Source of the DNA: Phaeoceros laevis
Lineage: Eukaryota > Anthocerotophyta > Anthocerotopsida > Notothyladales
Length of the DNA: 53,542 bases
Direction: 5' to 3'
Assembly (NCBI GenBank): GCA_049999765.1
Contig: JBNGIQ010009400.1
Location: forward strand, 1-53,542
Shown here: positions 26,805 to 36,572 of the stretch, piece after piece
Layout of the letters: every line of letters begins with the position of its first letter
Numbering within the stretch: the first letter of the stretch is position 1
Notes under the pieces: generated by a model
What the model was told of the DNA's origin: nothing
What the model saw: only the letters and a program-made list of their open reading frames with translations
The model's database searches: none
Translations under genes and position numbers: made by a program

Positions 26805-29800
26805 TCACGGCCGATCGCCGCATGAACAAAATCCATCCTTGAAGTGGTGCACGCGGTGTGCGTCTCTCACAATAATCTCTCGCCTTTCGAGCCTTGACAT
26901 GACCTTCGTCCCACCATGGCAGTTATTGCACATGCGAAGGTTCTTGGTGACTAGCAAAGTTGAGCCATCCGGAGTGTTTAGAAGGCCAAAAGCCAATGCC
27001 AGCTTTTCAGCGTGTCCACACAATGCATCTTCCTTCTCGACTTCGGCCACTGCGTTAAGCACTAACTCGGTGTGCGGGACATGGCCCCCTCCCTCTTTCA
27101 GGTTCAGGTTCATTTTCCGTAACTTACGTGAAATGCCAGAAGTCTCTTCTCCCACTGTGAACTCATGAACCCTCTTCTGCACTTCGATACAGGCCTTAGC
27201 AGCCTTTTTCTTAGCACCTGCAGACTTCCTTAAATCTTCGACCCGGTCTACATCCTCCCACCTCCCGGCATTTGCATAGATGTTGGCCAAGAGCACATAT
27301 GCAGTCGCATTTTCAGGTTCCACTTGGACAATGATTCCAAAACATCGCCTTCCGCGCTCTATGTCACCATGGCTTTTGCATGCACTGAGCAAAGACGTCC
27401 ACCCCACGATGTCGCTGGCCACTGGCATATTGCGCAAAATATTCTCAGCATCCTCAAGGCGACCTGAGCGCGCCAGAAGATCAACCATGCAATTGTAGTG
27501 CTGAACAGTGGGCGTGATGCCATAGTCCTCCTCCATCATTTTGAAATACTGCTGGCCCTCATTTACCAGGCCGTCGTGGCTGCATGCCACAAGCAGACAA
27601 GCAAAAGTAGCATCATCAGGTTGTACACCCTCGCCCAACATCTCTCTGAAACACTGCATTGCCATCTGGCAATTGCTATGTTCAGCATAGCCATTCAGCA
27701 AGGCCGTCCATGTCACCACATCCCTTATGGGCAGGCCATTGAACACATTCCGGGCATTACCTAGGCTGCCACATTTTGCGTACATGGCAACCAGGGAGTT
27801 GCCCACAACCACATCGGCATCCAACCCTCCTAGTTTAATCTGTGAGTGGAGCTGCTTACCTTGACGCAAAGCGCCAACGCTTGCACATGCCTGCAGGAGG
27901 CAGAGGAATGTGACACGACTGGAAAGAGTTATGCCCTTTTGTTGCATACCCTCGTACAACGCAAGTGCTTCGGAACCAAATCCATGCTGGACATATCCTG
28001 AGATCATTGCTGTCCATGTCACCACATCTCTTACTGGCAAACTATCAAAAACTCTGCGTGCATCCTCTAGGCTGCCACATTTAAAATACATCGTAACTAA
28101 GCAATTCCCAATCACCACATCAGTATCCAACCCTCTCTGCTGAATCTGTCCATGAAGCTGCTTCCCGTGATGCAGAGCTCCAACACAAGCACATGCTTGC
28201 AGTAGGCACACAAATGTCACACGATTAGCAGGGGTAATGCCAACCTCTTGCATAATGGCATAAAGAGCAAGGCTTTCTTGACCAAGTCCATGATGGACAT
28301 ATCCTGCAATCATGGCAGTCCATGTCACCACGTTTTTTGTGGGTAACCTGTCGAACACTTGGCGTGCATCTACTATGTCCCCGCATTTTGCATACATATC
28401 CACCAGGCAGCTGCCAACAACCACATCGCCTTCTAGTCCTCTATCCTGAATCTGTGCATGAAGCTGCTTCCCCTGGGACAGAGCTCCAACACTAGTACAA
28501 GCCTGCAAGAGGCATGCATATGTAACCTCGTCAGCTGGAGTCATGCCATCATGCTGCATTTTTGCATATAGACCAAGAGCTTCTTCACCGAACCCATGCT
28601 GGGCATATACTCCAATCATCGTAGTCCATGTTACCACATCTCTGGTGGGCAACTCGTCAAACACCTTCCGTGCATCTACTAGGCTAGCACATTTTGCATA
28701 CATGTCCACCAGGCAGTTGCCTATGACCACATCGGCTTCTAGTCCTCTCTGCTGAATTTGTGAATGAACCTGCTTCCCGTCATGCAAAGATTTTACACTA
28801 GCACATGCTTGCAGGAGGCACACAAATGTAACATGATTGGCTGCTACGCCATCCTGCTGCATTCTGGCATAGAGAGCAAGGGCTTCGTGACCAAGTTCGT
28901 GCTGAGCATATCCTGCAATCATGGCAGTCCATGTCACAACATCTTTTCTCATTTGCAAGTTCTCAAATACTCGGCGAGCATCATCTAAGCTGCCGCATTT
29001 TGAATACATATCCACCAGGGAGTTGCACAGGGTAGCTTCAAGTCCCCTTTCGCGAAGTTGTGCATGAAGCTGTTTACCCTGTTGCAAATCTCTAGCAATG
29101 GCACAGGCTTGCAGGAGACATACAAATGTAACGCGATCAGCTGGAGTCATTCCATCCCTCAGCATATTTGCATAAAGAGCAAGGGCTTCTTGACCAAGCC
29201 CACGCTGTGCATATCCTGCGATCATAGCTGTCCAGGTCACCACATTCTTTGTGGACAATTTGTCAAATACTCTGCGAGCATCCCCTAAGCTTCCACACTT
29301 TGAATACATGTCGACCAGGCAACTGCCAATAAACATATCAAGTTCAACATCACCTTGGAGAATATCAGCGTGAACCTCCTTGCCTGATTCCAAATCCACA
29401 GCGGTGGCACACGCTTTTAGGACTGCCACATACACATAGCTGTTCGGCTTCACAGTTGAATAACGCATCTGTCGATACAGGTTGACAGCCAGGGCGGGCT
29501 TTCCATGGTCAGCATGTGCGGAAATGATGGAGGCCCACATAAAGGTGTCTGGTGCGGCCACTCTACTGAACACCTCTGTTGCTTCCTGCAACCTCCCATG
29601 ACAAGCATACATGCGGATGATGTGGTTGGCCAAGAAAGTGTTTGACTCGTATCCGTTCTCAAGAGAAAGAGCGTGAATTCGACTGCCAAGATCCAGATCC
29701 TTCTGTGCAATGCACCTCTTGAGCACATGATAGAAGACAGAGCTGTCAACCAGAAACCCTTGCTGCACCCGACGTTCAACCTCGTCCACAGCATCAGTAA

Positions 29801-30071
29801 GTCGTCCCTCGTAAAAAGCTCTGCTCCAGGTGGAAACCATGTGGTCCTTGATCCTCAACGCGGATTGCTGCCAAACCTCACTTCTACCGGCCTCCACTTT
29901 TATCCCGGCCCACACCTCACTTCTACCCGTCTCCACCTCTACTGTTATCCCGGCTGCCTGGCTCGCCTTCAAAGCCTGGAGCACCGGGACATCTGCTTTC
30001 GGGGGGGTTACACAAGACGAGGCAGAGTTTGAGCCTTGTACTACGGACCGCACTGGCAGCGATATAGCCAT
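26805..30071 (-). CDS. PLS-class pentatricopeptide repeat protein with C-terminal DYW-type deaminase domain (DRP ending)
   Basis: Intronless 1,088-residue protein. After a roughly 70-residue leader come about seven P-L-S repeat triplets (from about residue 110 to 800), with blocks such as VVTWTAMIAGYAQ, VTFVCLLQACA and LVDMYAKCGSL. E/E+ motifs and a DYW-type cytidine deaminase domain follow. The deaminase residues are visible: CGHAEKLALAFGLL (HxE), CNNCH (CxxCH) and CSC near the end. The protein ends CSCGDRP instead of CSCGDYW, and the PG box reads KKKAAKACIEVQKRVHEF. Such proteins bind organelle transcripts and edit specific nucleotides; DYW performs C-to-U. The variant ending recalls the DYW:KP class linked to U-to-C editing in hornworts, lycophytes and ferns. 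Targeting to mitochondria or plastids is likely but the leader is atypical: it holds a duplicated peptide containing GRSEVW. Confidence 0.95.
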   Translation of the reverse strand: MAISLPVRSVVQGSNSASSCVTPPKADVPVLQALKASQAAGITVEVETGRSEVWAGIKVEAGRSEVWQQSALRIKDHMVSTWSRAFYEGRLTDAVDEVERRVQQGFLVDSSVFYHVLKRCIAQKDLDLGSRIHALSLENGYESNTFLANHIIRMYACHGRLQEATEVFSRVAAPDTFMWASIISAHADHGKPALAVNLYRQMRYSTVKPNSYVYVAVLKACATAVDLESGKEVHADILQGDVELDMFIGSCLVDMYSKCGSLGDARRVFDKLSTKNVVTWTAMIAGYAQRGLGQEALALYANMLRDGMTPADRVTFVCLLQACAIARDLQQGKQLHAQLRERGLEATLCNSLVDMYSKCGSLDDARRVFENLQMRKDVVTWTAMIAGYAQHELGHEALALYARMQQDGVAANHVTFVCLLQACASVKSLHDGKQVHSQIQQRGLEADVVIGNCLVDMYAKCASLVDARKVFDELPTRDVVTWTTMIGVYAQHGFGEEALGLYAKMQHDGMTPADEVTYACLLQACTSVGALSQGKQLHAQIQDRGLEGDVVVGSCLVDMYAKCGDIVDARQVFDRLPTKNVVTWTAMIAGYVHHGLGQESLALYAIMQEVGITPANRVTFVCLLQACACVGALHHGKQLHGQIQQRGLDTDVVIGNCLVTMYFKCGSLEDARRVFDSLPVRDVVTWTAMISGYVQHGFGSEALALYEGMQQKGITLSSRVTFLCLLQACASVGALRQGKQLHSQIKLGGLDADVVVGNSLVAMYAKCGSLGNARNVFNGLPIRDVVTWTALLNGYAEHSNCQMAMQCFREMLGEGVQPDDATFACLLVACSHDGLVNEGQQYFKMMEEDYGITPTVQHYNCMVDLLARSGRLEDAENILRNMPVASDIVGWTSLLSACKSHGDIERGRRCFGIIVQVEPENATAYVLLANIYANAGRWEDVDRVEDLRKSAGAKKKAAKACIEVQKRVHEFTVGEETSGISRKLRKMNLNLKEGGGHVPHTELVLNAVAEVEKEDALCGHAEKLALAFGLLNTPDGSTLLVTKNLRMCNNCHGGTKVMSRLERREIIVRDAHRVHHFKDGFCSCGDRP
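29880..29967 (-). repeat. Duplicated segment in the PPR leader
   Basis: Two imperfect copies of about 40 bp (containing ACCTCACTTCTACC and TATCCCGGC) encode the repeated peptide GRSEVW within VEVETGRSEVWAGIKVEAGR and the residues after it. The duplication keeps the frame. Confidence 0.75.
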
Positions 30072-30410
30072 GCCGCCCAGCTACAGAAGGACATCCGCAG
30101 GAAAGGCTATCCTGCGCGCCCATTTGCTGCTAAAGACCCGAGGTCCATCCGGTCAGTTTTCTTCCATCATGATCAAGAAGCGTGCAAGCCGCACATGGGA
30201 TGAACCTTGCTAGAAAAGATACGAGTTCAATGAACATCAGTCAGTGCACTGCTTGGCTAGGAAGTGCAGCTCTGGAGCTCTTCCCATCATGAAGGGCTAG
30301 CTGAATCGCATCGATTTTGTAGGCCCTTGTACAACACCTCCCAGCTGTTTCCACCTTCAGAAGGCCAACGCAGCTGAGGGGGGAAATGGGATGGAAGATT
30401 GTCAGTCTCG

Positions 30411-30867
30411 CTGGAACCTGCAAATCATGCAGTGAAAGAAACACCAGATCCCAGCTTGGAACATCACGAATTAGGAGCCAAGAAAATTGAGGAGTACAGT
30501 CCTGCACTTTTTATCATGCTCCTGTGTTTGGTGGACACACTGCGATGAGGGAATTTGCAAGTGTGGCACGCACTGCAGCAGTCAATTGGCAGTCCTCCTG
30601 CTTGCACGAGATTGTCGAGTTCCGAGAGCGACAGTTGAAAGCTGAGACTCATAACGAACCGCAGTATAATAAAGCAAGTTGCCAACCTACGGTGCATGTG
30701 ACACTCGTTTCGACCCCATGTGTGCTGAGAGTGCGTGATTCCAGTTTGAGAAACAGGAGCATGAAAAGAAATGCAGGACTGTCCATCTCAATTCTATCGG
30801 CTCCTAATTCATGATGTCCCAAGCTGGAATTTGGTGTTTCTTCCACTGCATGAGTTTCCAGGTTCCA
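30411..30867. repeat. Inverted duplication (arms about 113 bp, spacer about 225 bp)
   Basis: 30411-30524 and the complement of about 30752-30867 align over some 113 bp at about 85 percent identity by eye. Shared blocks include GAATTAGGAGCC, CAGTCCTGCA and CATGCTCCTGT. The right arm ends just before the VPS3 ATG (30875). Both arms can be read as a similar peptide (MQDC..QF..LLI.DVPSW), but most differences change amino acids, so coding constraint is unlikely. Together with its flanks this fills the roughly 800 bp between the divergent PPR and VPS3 genes; I see no other gene there. Confidence 0.85.
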
Positions 30868-30874
30868 TGACAAG

Positions 30875-33800
30875 ATGGAGGACAGCGGGACAGACAAGGA
30901 AAAGCTGGTGGAAAGGGTCGCGTTGAGAGTAGCATTGGAGGTCTATCCCTTACGCGAAGCTTCCATCCCCCCTTGCCGCCTCAAGTCCATTGCTCTTTCT
31001 AAAGGTACCAAAGGTGGCCATCTGCTCCTCTACTTGGGAACAGATACCGGACAACTGCTTCTCTTCACAATCTCGGCTGCCCCCAGCTCTCAGATTGACG
31101 CTGCTCTCTATGACTCCTCCGCTTTCACCTCCCCTGCTGGAGCTCGTAGCGACTTGCGGGATGGCCAGATCTCTCCTTTGCAGCCAGCAGGTTCTTCAGA
31201 GCTCAACCCAGGTAGGAATTCTGATGGTATTTCAAGCATCAGAGAGAGCTCTTTTGCTTCAGACCACGTGGAGAGCCGTACATGGGCATCCTCCCCTTCT
31301 TTCTCATCCTACCTGACTGCTACCACATCTTTGGATGCGGCGTCTGTAAAATCTTCGCGGGATCTTACTGCTCGGCCTCAGTCTCCATCACCCCTCAGCG
31401 TGGTTCAGAAACACAGTTCTTCATCTTCTTCCAACCACATTGGGAATGCGTTGTCCTCTGGCCCCCTGACAGATGCAGCCTCATATCAGTTCAGCCCTTT
31501 GCCCTCCCCTCCCCTTTCAATTGCGCCTTCTCTGGATGACGATGTTGCTTCCCGCGACGATGGTTTCGGATTGGGCCTGTTGCCAGGTGCCTCACCGTCT
31601 GTATATCTAAGTGGATTTGAGGATTCAAGGATGAAGGCCAAGGAATCCGAGCACAAAATTGTTTTGAGGGCTCGGAAATCAATCAGCAGGGGATCTGTTG
31701 ATGCTCTTTGTGTTCTTCCTGATGCCGGTCGGATAGCAGTCCTGTCAGATGATCTGGTTGCTCTGGTTGACTTCAACACCCTGGGCTCTCTCGAGGTTCT
31801 TCACCCAACTAAGGGAGCCTCTGTTATGGCTCGCTGGTATCAGACTCAGGGTGAAACCAATAAGAGTCCCGGTGACGCAGATAACAATGGTATATCGACT
31901 TCGCAGAATCACAACGGGCTGAGTTTGGATCAATTGGCTACCTTGCAGCCTGATGCTCAGCTACCAGAGAGATGGACCAGCTCAGGGTCTTTATCCAGCA
32001 AATTTGGAGACATTAGGGAGGTGTTTGGGTTAAGCAAGTCGGGTGGACAGGTTGGATCAGGAGTCACAAGGTTAGCAGAGAGGCCTGGAGCAGCATCTGC
32101 AAGGCTTGCTGTAGCTGTCAAGAAAAAGCTGTTGTTATTCGAGGTCTATGCGAGAAAGGAGAGGAAAGAAAAAGTCACTGCGAGGTTGCTGAAAGAAGTG
32201 GTGGGTATGGATGGCGTGGTTACCTTAGCTTGGCTGGGTGATGTCTTATTTGCAGGTTCAGTTCGTGAATATACAATTATCTCCCTGTCTACTGGGCAAG
32301 CAACCCCACTTTTCTATCTTCCTCAAGACCTTGCAGGCCCTCCTCTGTTGAAACCGTTTCCTGAAGATTGTGGAGTTCTTCTGACAGTCGACACACTGGG
32401 AATTCTTGTAGACACAGATGGAATTCCTAAAACAGGAAGTGTGCTCTTTAATTCTGTTCCAGATGCTGTTGCTTCGAGCGCCTCCTTTGTGGTCGCAGCA
32501 GCACATGGTCATGTTGAACTGTATCACAGGAGGACAGGGAGAAAGGTTCAGACCCTGCTAACAGACATGACAGAGGGACCTTCTATACTTGCTGACAATG
32601 ACGACGGAACTTTTCTTGTAGTAGCCAATTCCTCAAAGGTGAGGGTGACTTCTAGTCTTGCTCGTCGGAAGGACCACTGAAGTTGGTGTGGTATCATTTG
32701 AGTGAACATATCTAGTTTTGTGCACATAGCTAGGTTTTCCTGAAGATTAGTCATTCACTAGCAGCGGCTTGCATAGTTGCAGGTATGGTGCTTTCAGCAA
32801 GCTTCAGTTGATGACCAGGTTAAGGAGCTTCTAAAGCAGAAGGACTACGGTGAAGCAGTTCAAGTAGCCAAGGAATGTGTAGATACTGGTGGTGGGGACA
32901 GTGCAGTGGCCAGGTTGGGAGTCGTTCATGTGGAGGCAGGGTTCCTACTTATATTTGACTTGTGCTTTGAAGAGGGAATTGACCAACTGTTGGAGGCCAA
33001 TGTGTTGCAACCCTTTGAGCTATTTCCGTTCTTTCCAGCTTTGACTTCTCGATGGCGTTCTGTGGTATGTTTTATTGTTGGTCTATGCAGATTGCAAGTC
33101 GTTTATTCTCCTTCTTGCAAGTGGAAGTAATTCTCTGCTTATTCGATTTTTTCATGTTCACAGACACCTCGTAAAAGATACTGGGGTCTCCATCCTCCTC
33201 CACAGCCTCTAGAAAAAATTATCGACAATGGGCTGAAAGAGTTGCAAGGTTCGCTTTATGGCCATGAATCTGCTGCAAGGGGCAGGGTTCTCCCGTTGAA
33301 GGATGCTGCTGCCAGGAGACAGGAGGCTGTAATGCTGGCAATGAAGAGCTTTGTCCGGTCAGACCTCTCACCTCTCCAAGTCACGAGTTTTCAGACTTGA
33401 TGAAGCTATCCTAGTCGTCCATTTCTGGTTTCCCTTTTTCTCGGTGGCAACCTCTTTGTAGTGCCTGCCAGATATTTCTCCGTTGTTCGACAGAGGCAGT
33501 TAAGCAGTGGAGAGAAGGAAGGGGTGGATACAATCTTGATGAAACTATATACTCAGCTCGGCTCCTCACAGGACTTAGAGCAACTTGCTCGTTCCCCAAA
33601 TAGTTGTATTCTGGTACACAACGAACCTATAAACTGGGTTTGCCTAGTTAGTCTCCCTTTAAAGAGTCCCAGTTTGCTCTGGGTTTGTGTGGTTTGATTC
33701 TGCTTAAGGCTAGACTCCTTGAAACAATGCCTATATTCTCAAGCACCTCCTGTAGAAGTATCTGCACTGGTCTCATGAAACTGGTAGATATCTGTAGTCA

Positions 33801-36282
33801 CCTTGGTCAAGTAATGTAGTGAATAAGGGGCTTGGTCCATGCGTGCATATTAAAAGCAGCTGGGTTCTGGGAATTGCAGTAGTACAAAGGAGTGGTTGTG
33901 TTGCAAGGCATGAGCCCGATGGAACATGCTGCCAGGCGGATGACATCACCAGTTGAATGGATTCTGCAGGAGGAGGTGGAGGGCTTGCTGAAGAGTTCGG
34001 GCCAGCTACAGGCACTTGCTATGCTCTATGAGAACAAGGGACTAATGTTACCAGCATTGCAAGTTTGGCGAAGTCTAGCACAAGGACATGAGCCTTGTCT
34101 GCAAACTGCTGGCAAGTCTACAGATTCTGTTTCGGCCCAGGGCCTCTTTCACGTTGAAGCTGCAACCCAGGCAGCACGGCTTCTCGAAATATCCAAAGAC
34201 AGCGATTTAGTTTTGGAGCATATAAGCTGGGCAAGTTGCTACAGTAGCATATAGGTTGCTTACGAGCAATCGATTTTGAATGGCAGTCAGTGAGGGCAGT
34301 GTAATCTGTGCAATTTTTCTCAATGTGACTGCCTGGATTTTCAGATTCTGCAGTTAAGTGAAGACCTCGCACTTCATGTACTGACCTCAGCACGACGTGC
34401 TAAACCGCTTCCAGCAGGTAATGCAGACTGTTGGTGGCTAATTTTGGGAACCCGATGGTTGAACTTTTCTCAACCGACCTATGGTTGCTTCTAAGGTCCA
34501 TGATTGTGTTACGTCATTAATGTGTGGCAGAGAAGGTCTTAGCACTTTTGCAAGTCGAGGGTGGCACCCTGCGGCGAAGGTACTGCCGAAGGGTTGAAAC
34601 TTGCCTGGTGTGTTTCTATTTGAGAGGTAGTTTTGTGTTGATTGACCTCTCAACATTGTGTGTGCAGATATCTGCAATGGCTAGTTCAGGACCAGGGGTC
34701 GCTCGAGTCGCATCATCACACAGAACTTGCCCTGTCGCTGGCTAGAGCAGCTATAAGCAGTCTGAAGCATTATTCTACATCTTCACCAGCAGGGCATTGC
34801 GAATCAAATTCTAGTGTAGACCAAAGTCATGTTGTTCATTTAAGGGAGGTTCTGAAACGCTTTCTGGAGTCATCTGACAAGTATGCTCCTGAGGTGATCT
34901 TACAGGAAATCCAAAACTCCGAGCTCTGGCCTGAGCAGGTGGTTCCCATGCCCTTCAGCTGTGTAGACAAGTTTTGTCTTTCTTTGGAGTTCATAAGATT
35001 CCTCCATGAAGTTCATTGAAGGAGGTCAATTGCCGGGTTGTATGATCAGGTGACTCTCCACCAAAAGCTGGGAGACGAAATCTCTGCACTCCGTATATTA
35101 GCTTTGTAAGCAAGTCTGTCTTCTCACTTCAGCTATTTCCTGTTTCGGTGACTTCAGAATGTCGCAAGATTACAGATTTTCCTAGTCGATTGTTCGAATA
35201 CATAGTTTGCTTGAGTTGCATAAATTCATGTGCCCACACGGATGAACATGAAATTAACGAGGCACACCTTGTATTCTCTTAGAAATCTGGAGGACTATCA
35301 GGCAGCAGAGCAGTACTGTGTAGAACTTGGGCGACCAGATGCTTACATGCAGTGAGTGATTCACACCAACGATCTGACTGACAACATGTTGTCTGTGGGC
35401 TGTAATGTCTTATATTCTTAGTGCAATACATGGTATTTCGTAGAGGCAAGTTCACAAAGTGGTTAACTCTTTGTATTTTAGATTGCTAGATATCTATCTC
35501 AAACCGGGTTCAGGGAAGGAACCATTGCACAGAGCTGCAGTGCGCCTGCTCCACAGACAGGGTCTGACGTTGGATCCCCTTCGAATTCTTGAGGTCTTTC
35601 CAGCTCATATAAACCTGTTGATCCTAGGTGCTCTACTATTAGTAGGTGATCGAAATGGCAGTGAGCATGTCAGAGTTGGAACTAGTTCTGCTCAATGGAC
35701 ACTCACCGGGATGCCAGGATGTGAGAAGATGCTTGCAGACCTTACCAGGCAGGACGCGATCTGTGCAACCCATCAAGCGGTGTTAAAAACACTTGAGCTT
35801 TTCTTTGCAGGCAATGCCTTCAGACATGCCCCTTTGTGCAGTATCCCAGACAGTCGCATGCTTGCTAAGGGCTCGAGTGCATTGGCTCTTGGAAGGGCAG
35901 GTACGGAGCAACATATGAGGCGTTTGGGAAGACAGATTTGTTGATACAGAAAGATTTTGCAGCAAGTGCTGACGTTAACTAAACTGGTGTTTCCGTCCTA
36001 AGGTGGTGAGGCATCTAGTCCGGGCAGGCAACCTTGAAGCACGAGTTGAAAGGGTGGAAGCGCTTTCACGGCATGTACAAATCACCATGGAAACCACGTG
36101 CGCATCCTGCCATGCGCGAATTGGGACCAAACCTTTTGGTCTAAGTCCTAAAGATTCTGTGCTTTGCTACAAGGTTCGTGGTGACTTCTTTTGTTGAGCA
36201 TCGTTTGACTGATTTGCAGGGTAACAGAAAGCGGCTGACAGTTCCTCTTTTGCAGTGCCTCAGATTGCGTGGGGCCCGTTAA
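30875..36282 (+). CDS. VPS3: VPS3 (TGFBRAP1/VPS39-like) subunit of the CORVET tethering complex
   Basis: Fourteen exons add up in frame to 1,186 residues: 30875-32638, 32783-33064, 33164-33357, 33472-33613, 33970-34230, 34345-34417, 34531-34579, 34668-34938, 35050-35105, 35283-35351, 35482-35593, 35811-35900, 36003-36173 and 36256-36282. Exon 1 holds the CNH/citron beta-propeller region with a long Ser-rich insert (about residues 75-200), which makes it longer than Arabidopsis VPS3. Later exons hold the clathrin-like helical repeats (YWGLHPPPQPLEKIIDNGL, AAEQYCVELGRPDAYMQ). The C-terminus has the zinc-binding pattern CASCHARIGT ... CYKC. VPS3 in CORVET tethers endosomes through a Rab5-type GTPase; in Arabidopsis it is needed for vacuole trafficking. 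The intron at 34231-34344 starts with GC, not GT. Confidence 0.95.
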
Positions 36283-36572
36283 TGGAGTTGGCCAAACTCT
36301 TTACGGATCTCTTCAGGATCACGCACTATCACCTAAAAGAGGTCATTGTGGGATGTAATTTCTGAGCCAGACAAACAAAATTTTGCCTATTCTTTAGGAG
36401 AGATTGGACCTCAGAGTGACAATGCAAGTTGCACGAATGGCCCTGAGATTTATGAATAAGCTTTCCCCAAAGTTGCCATTCAAAATTGAAGTCAATAATT
36501 TCTCTGCTTGTCTTCTGCCATGTAGTAATAAGCATGATCAGCTCCGATGGATCCTCTGGGTACATAACCACA
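36283..36572. other. Short convergent spacer between VPS3 and the GTPase gene
   Basis: Only 290 bp separate the two stop codons of these facing genes, so their 3' UTRs probably overlap. I see no other feature. Confidence 0.5.

Noticed and set aside
30241-30835. Similar peptides MQDC...DVPSW on both arms of the inverted repeat as paired small genes
   Set aside because: Most differences between the arms change amino acids, so nothing suggests protein-level selection.
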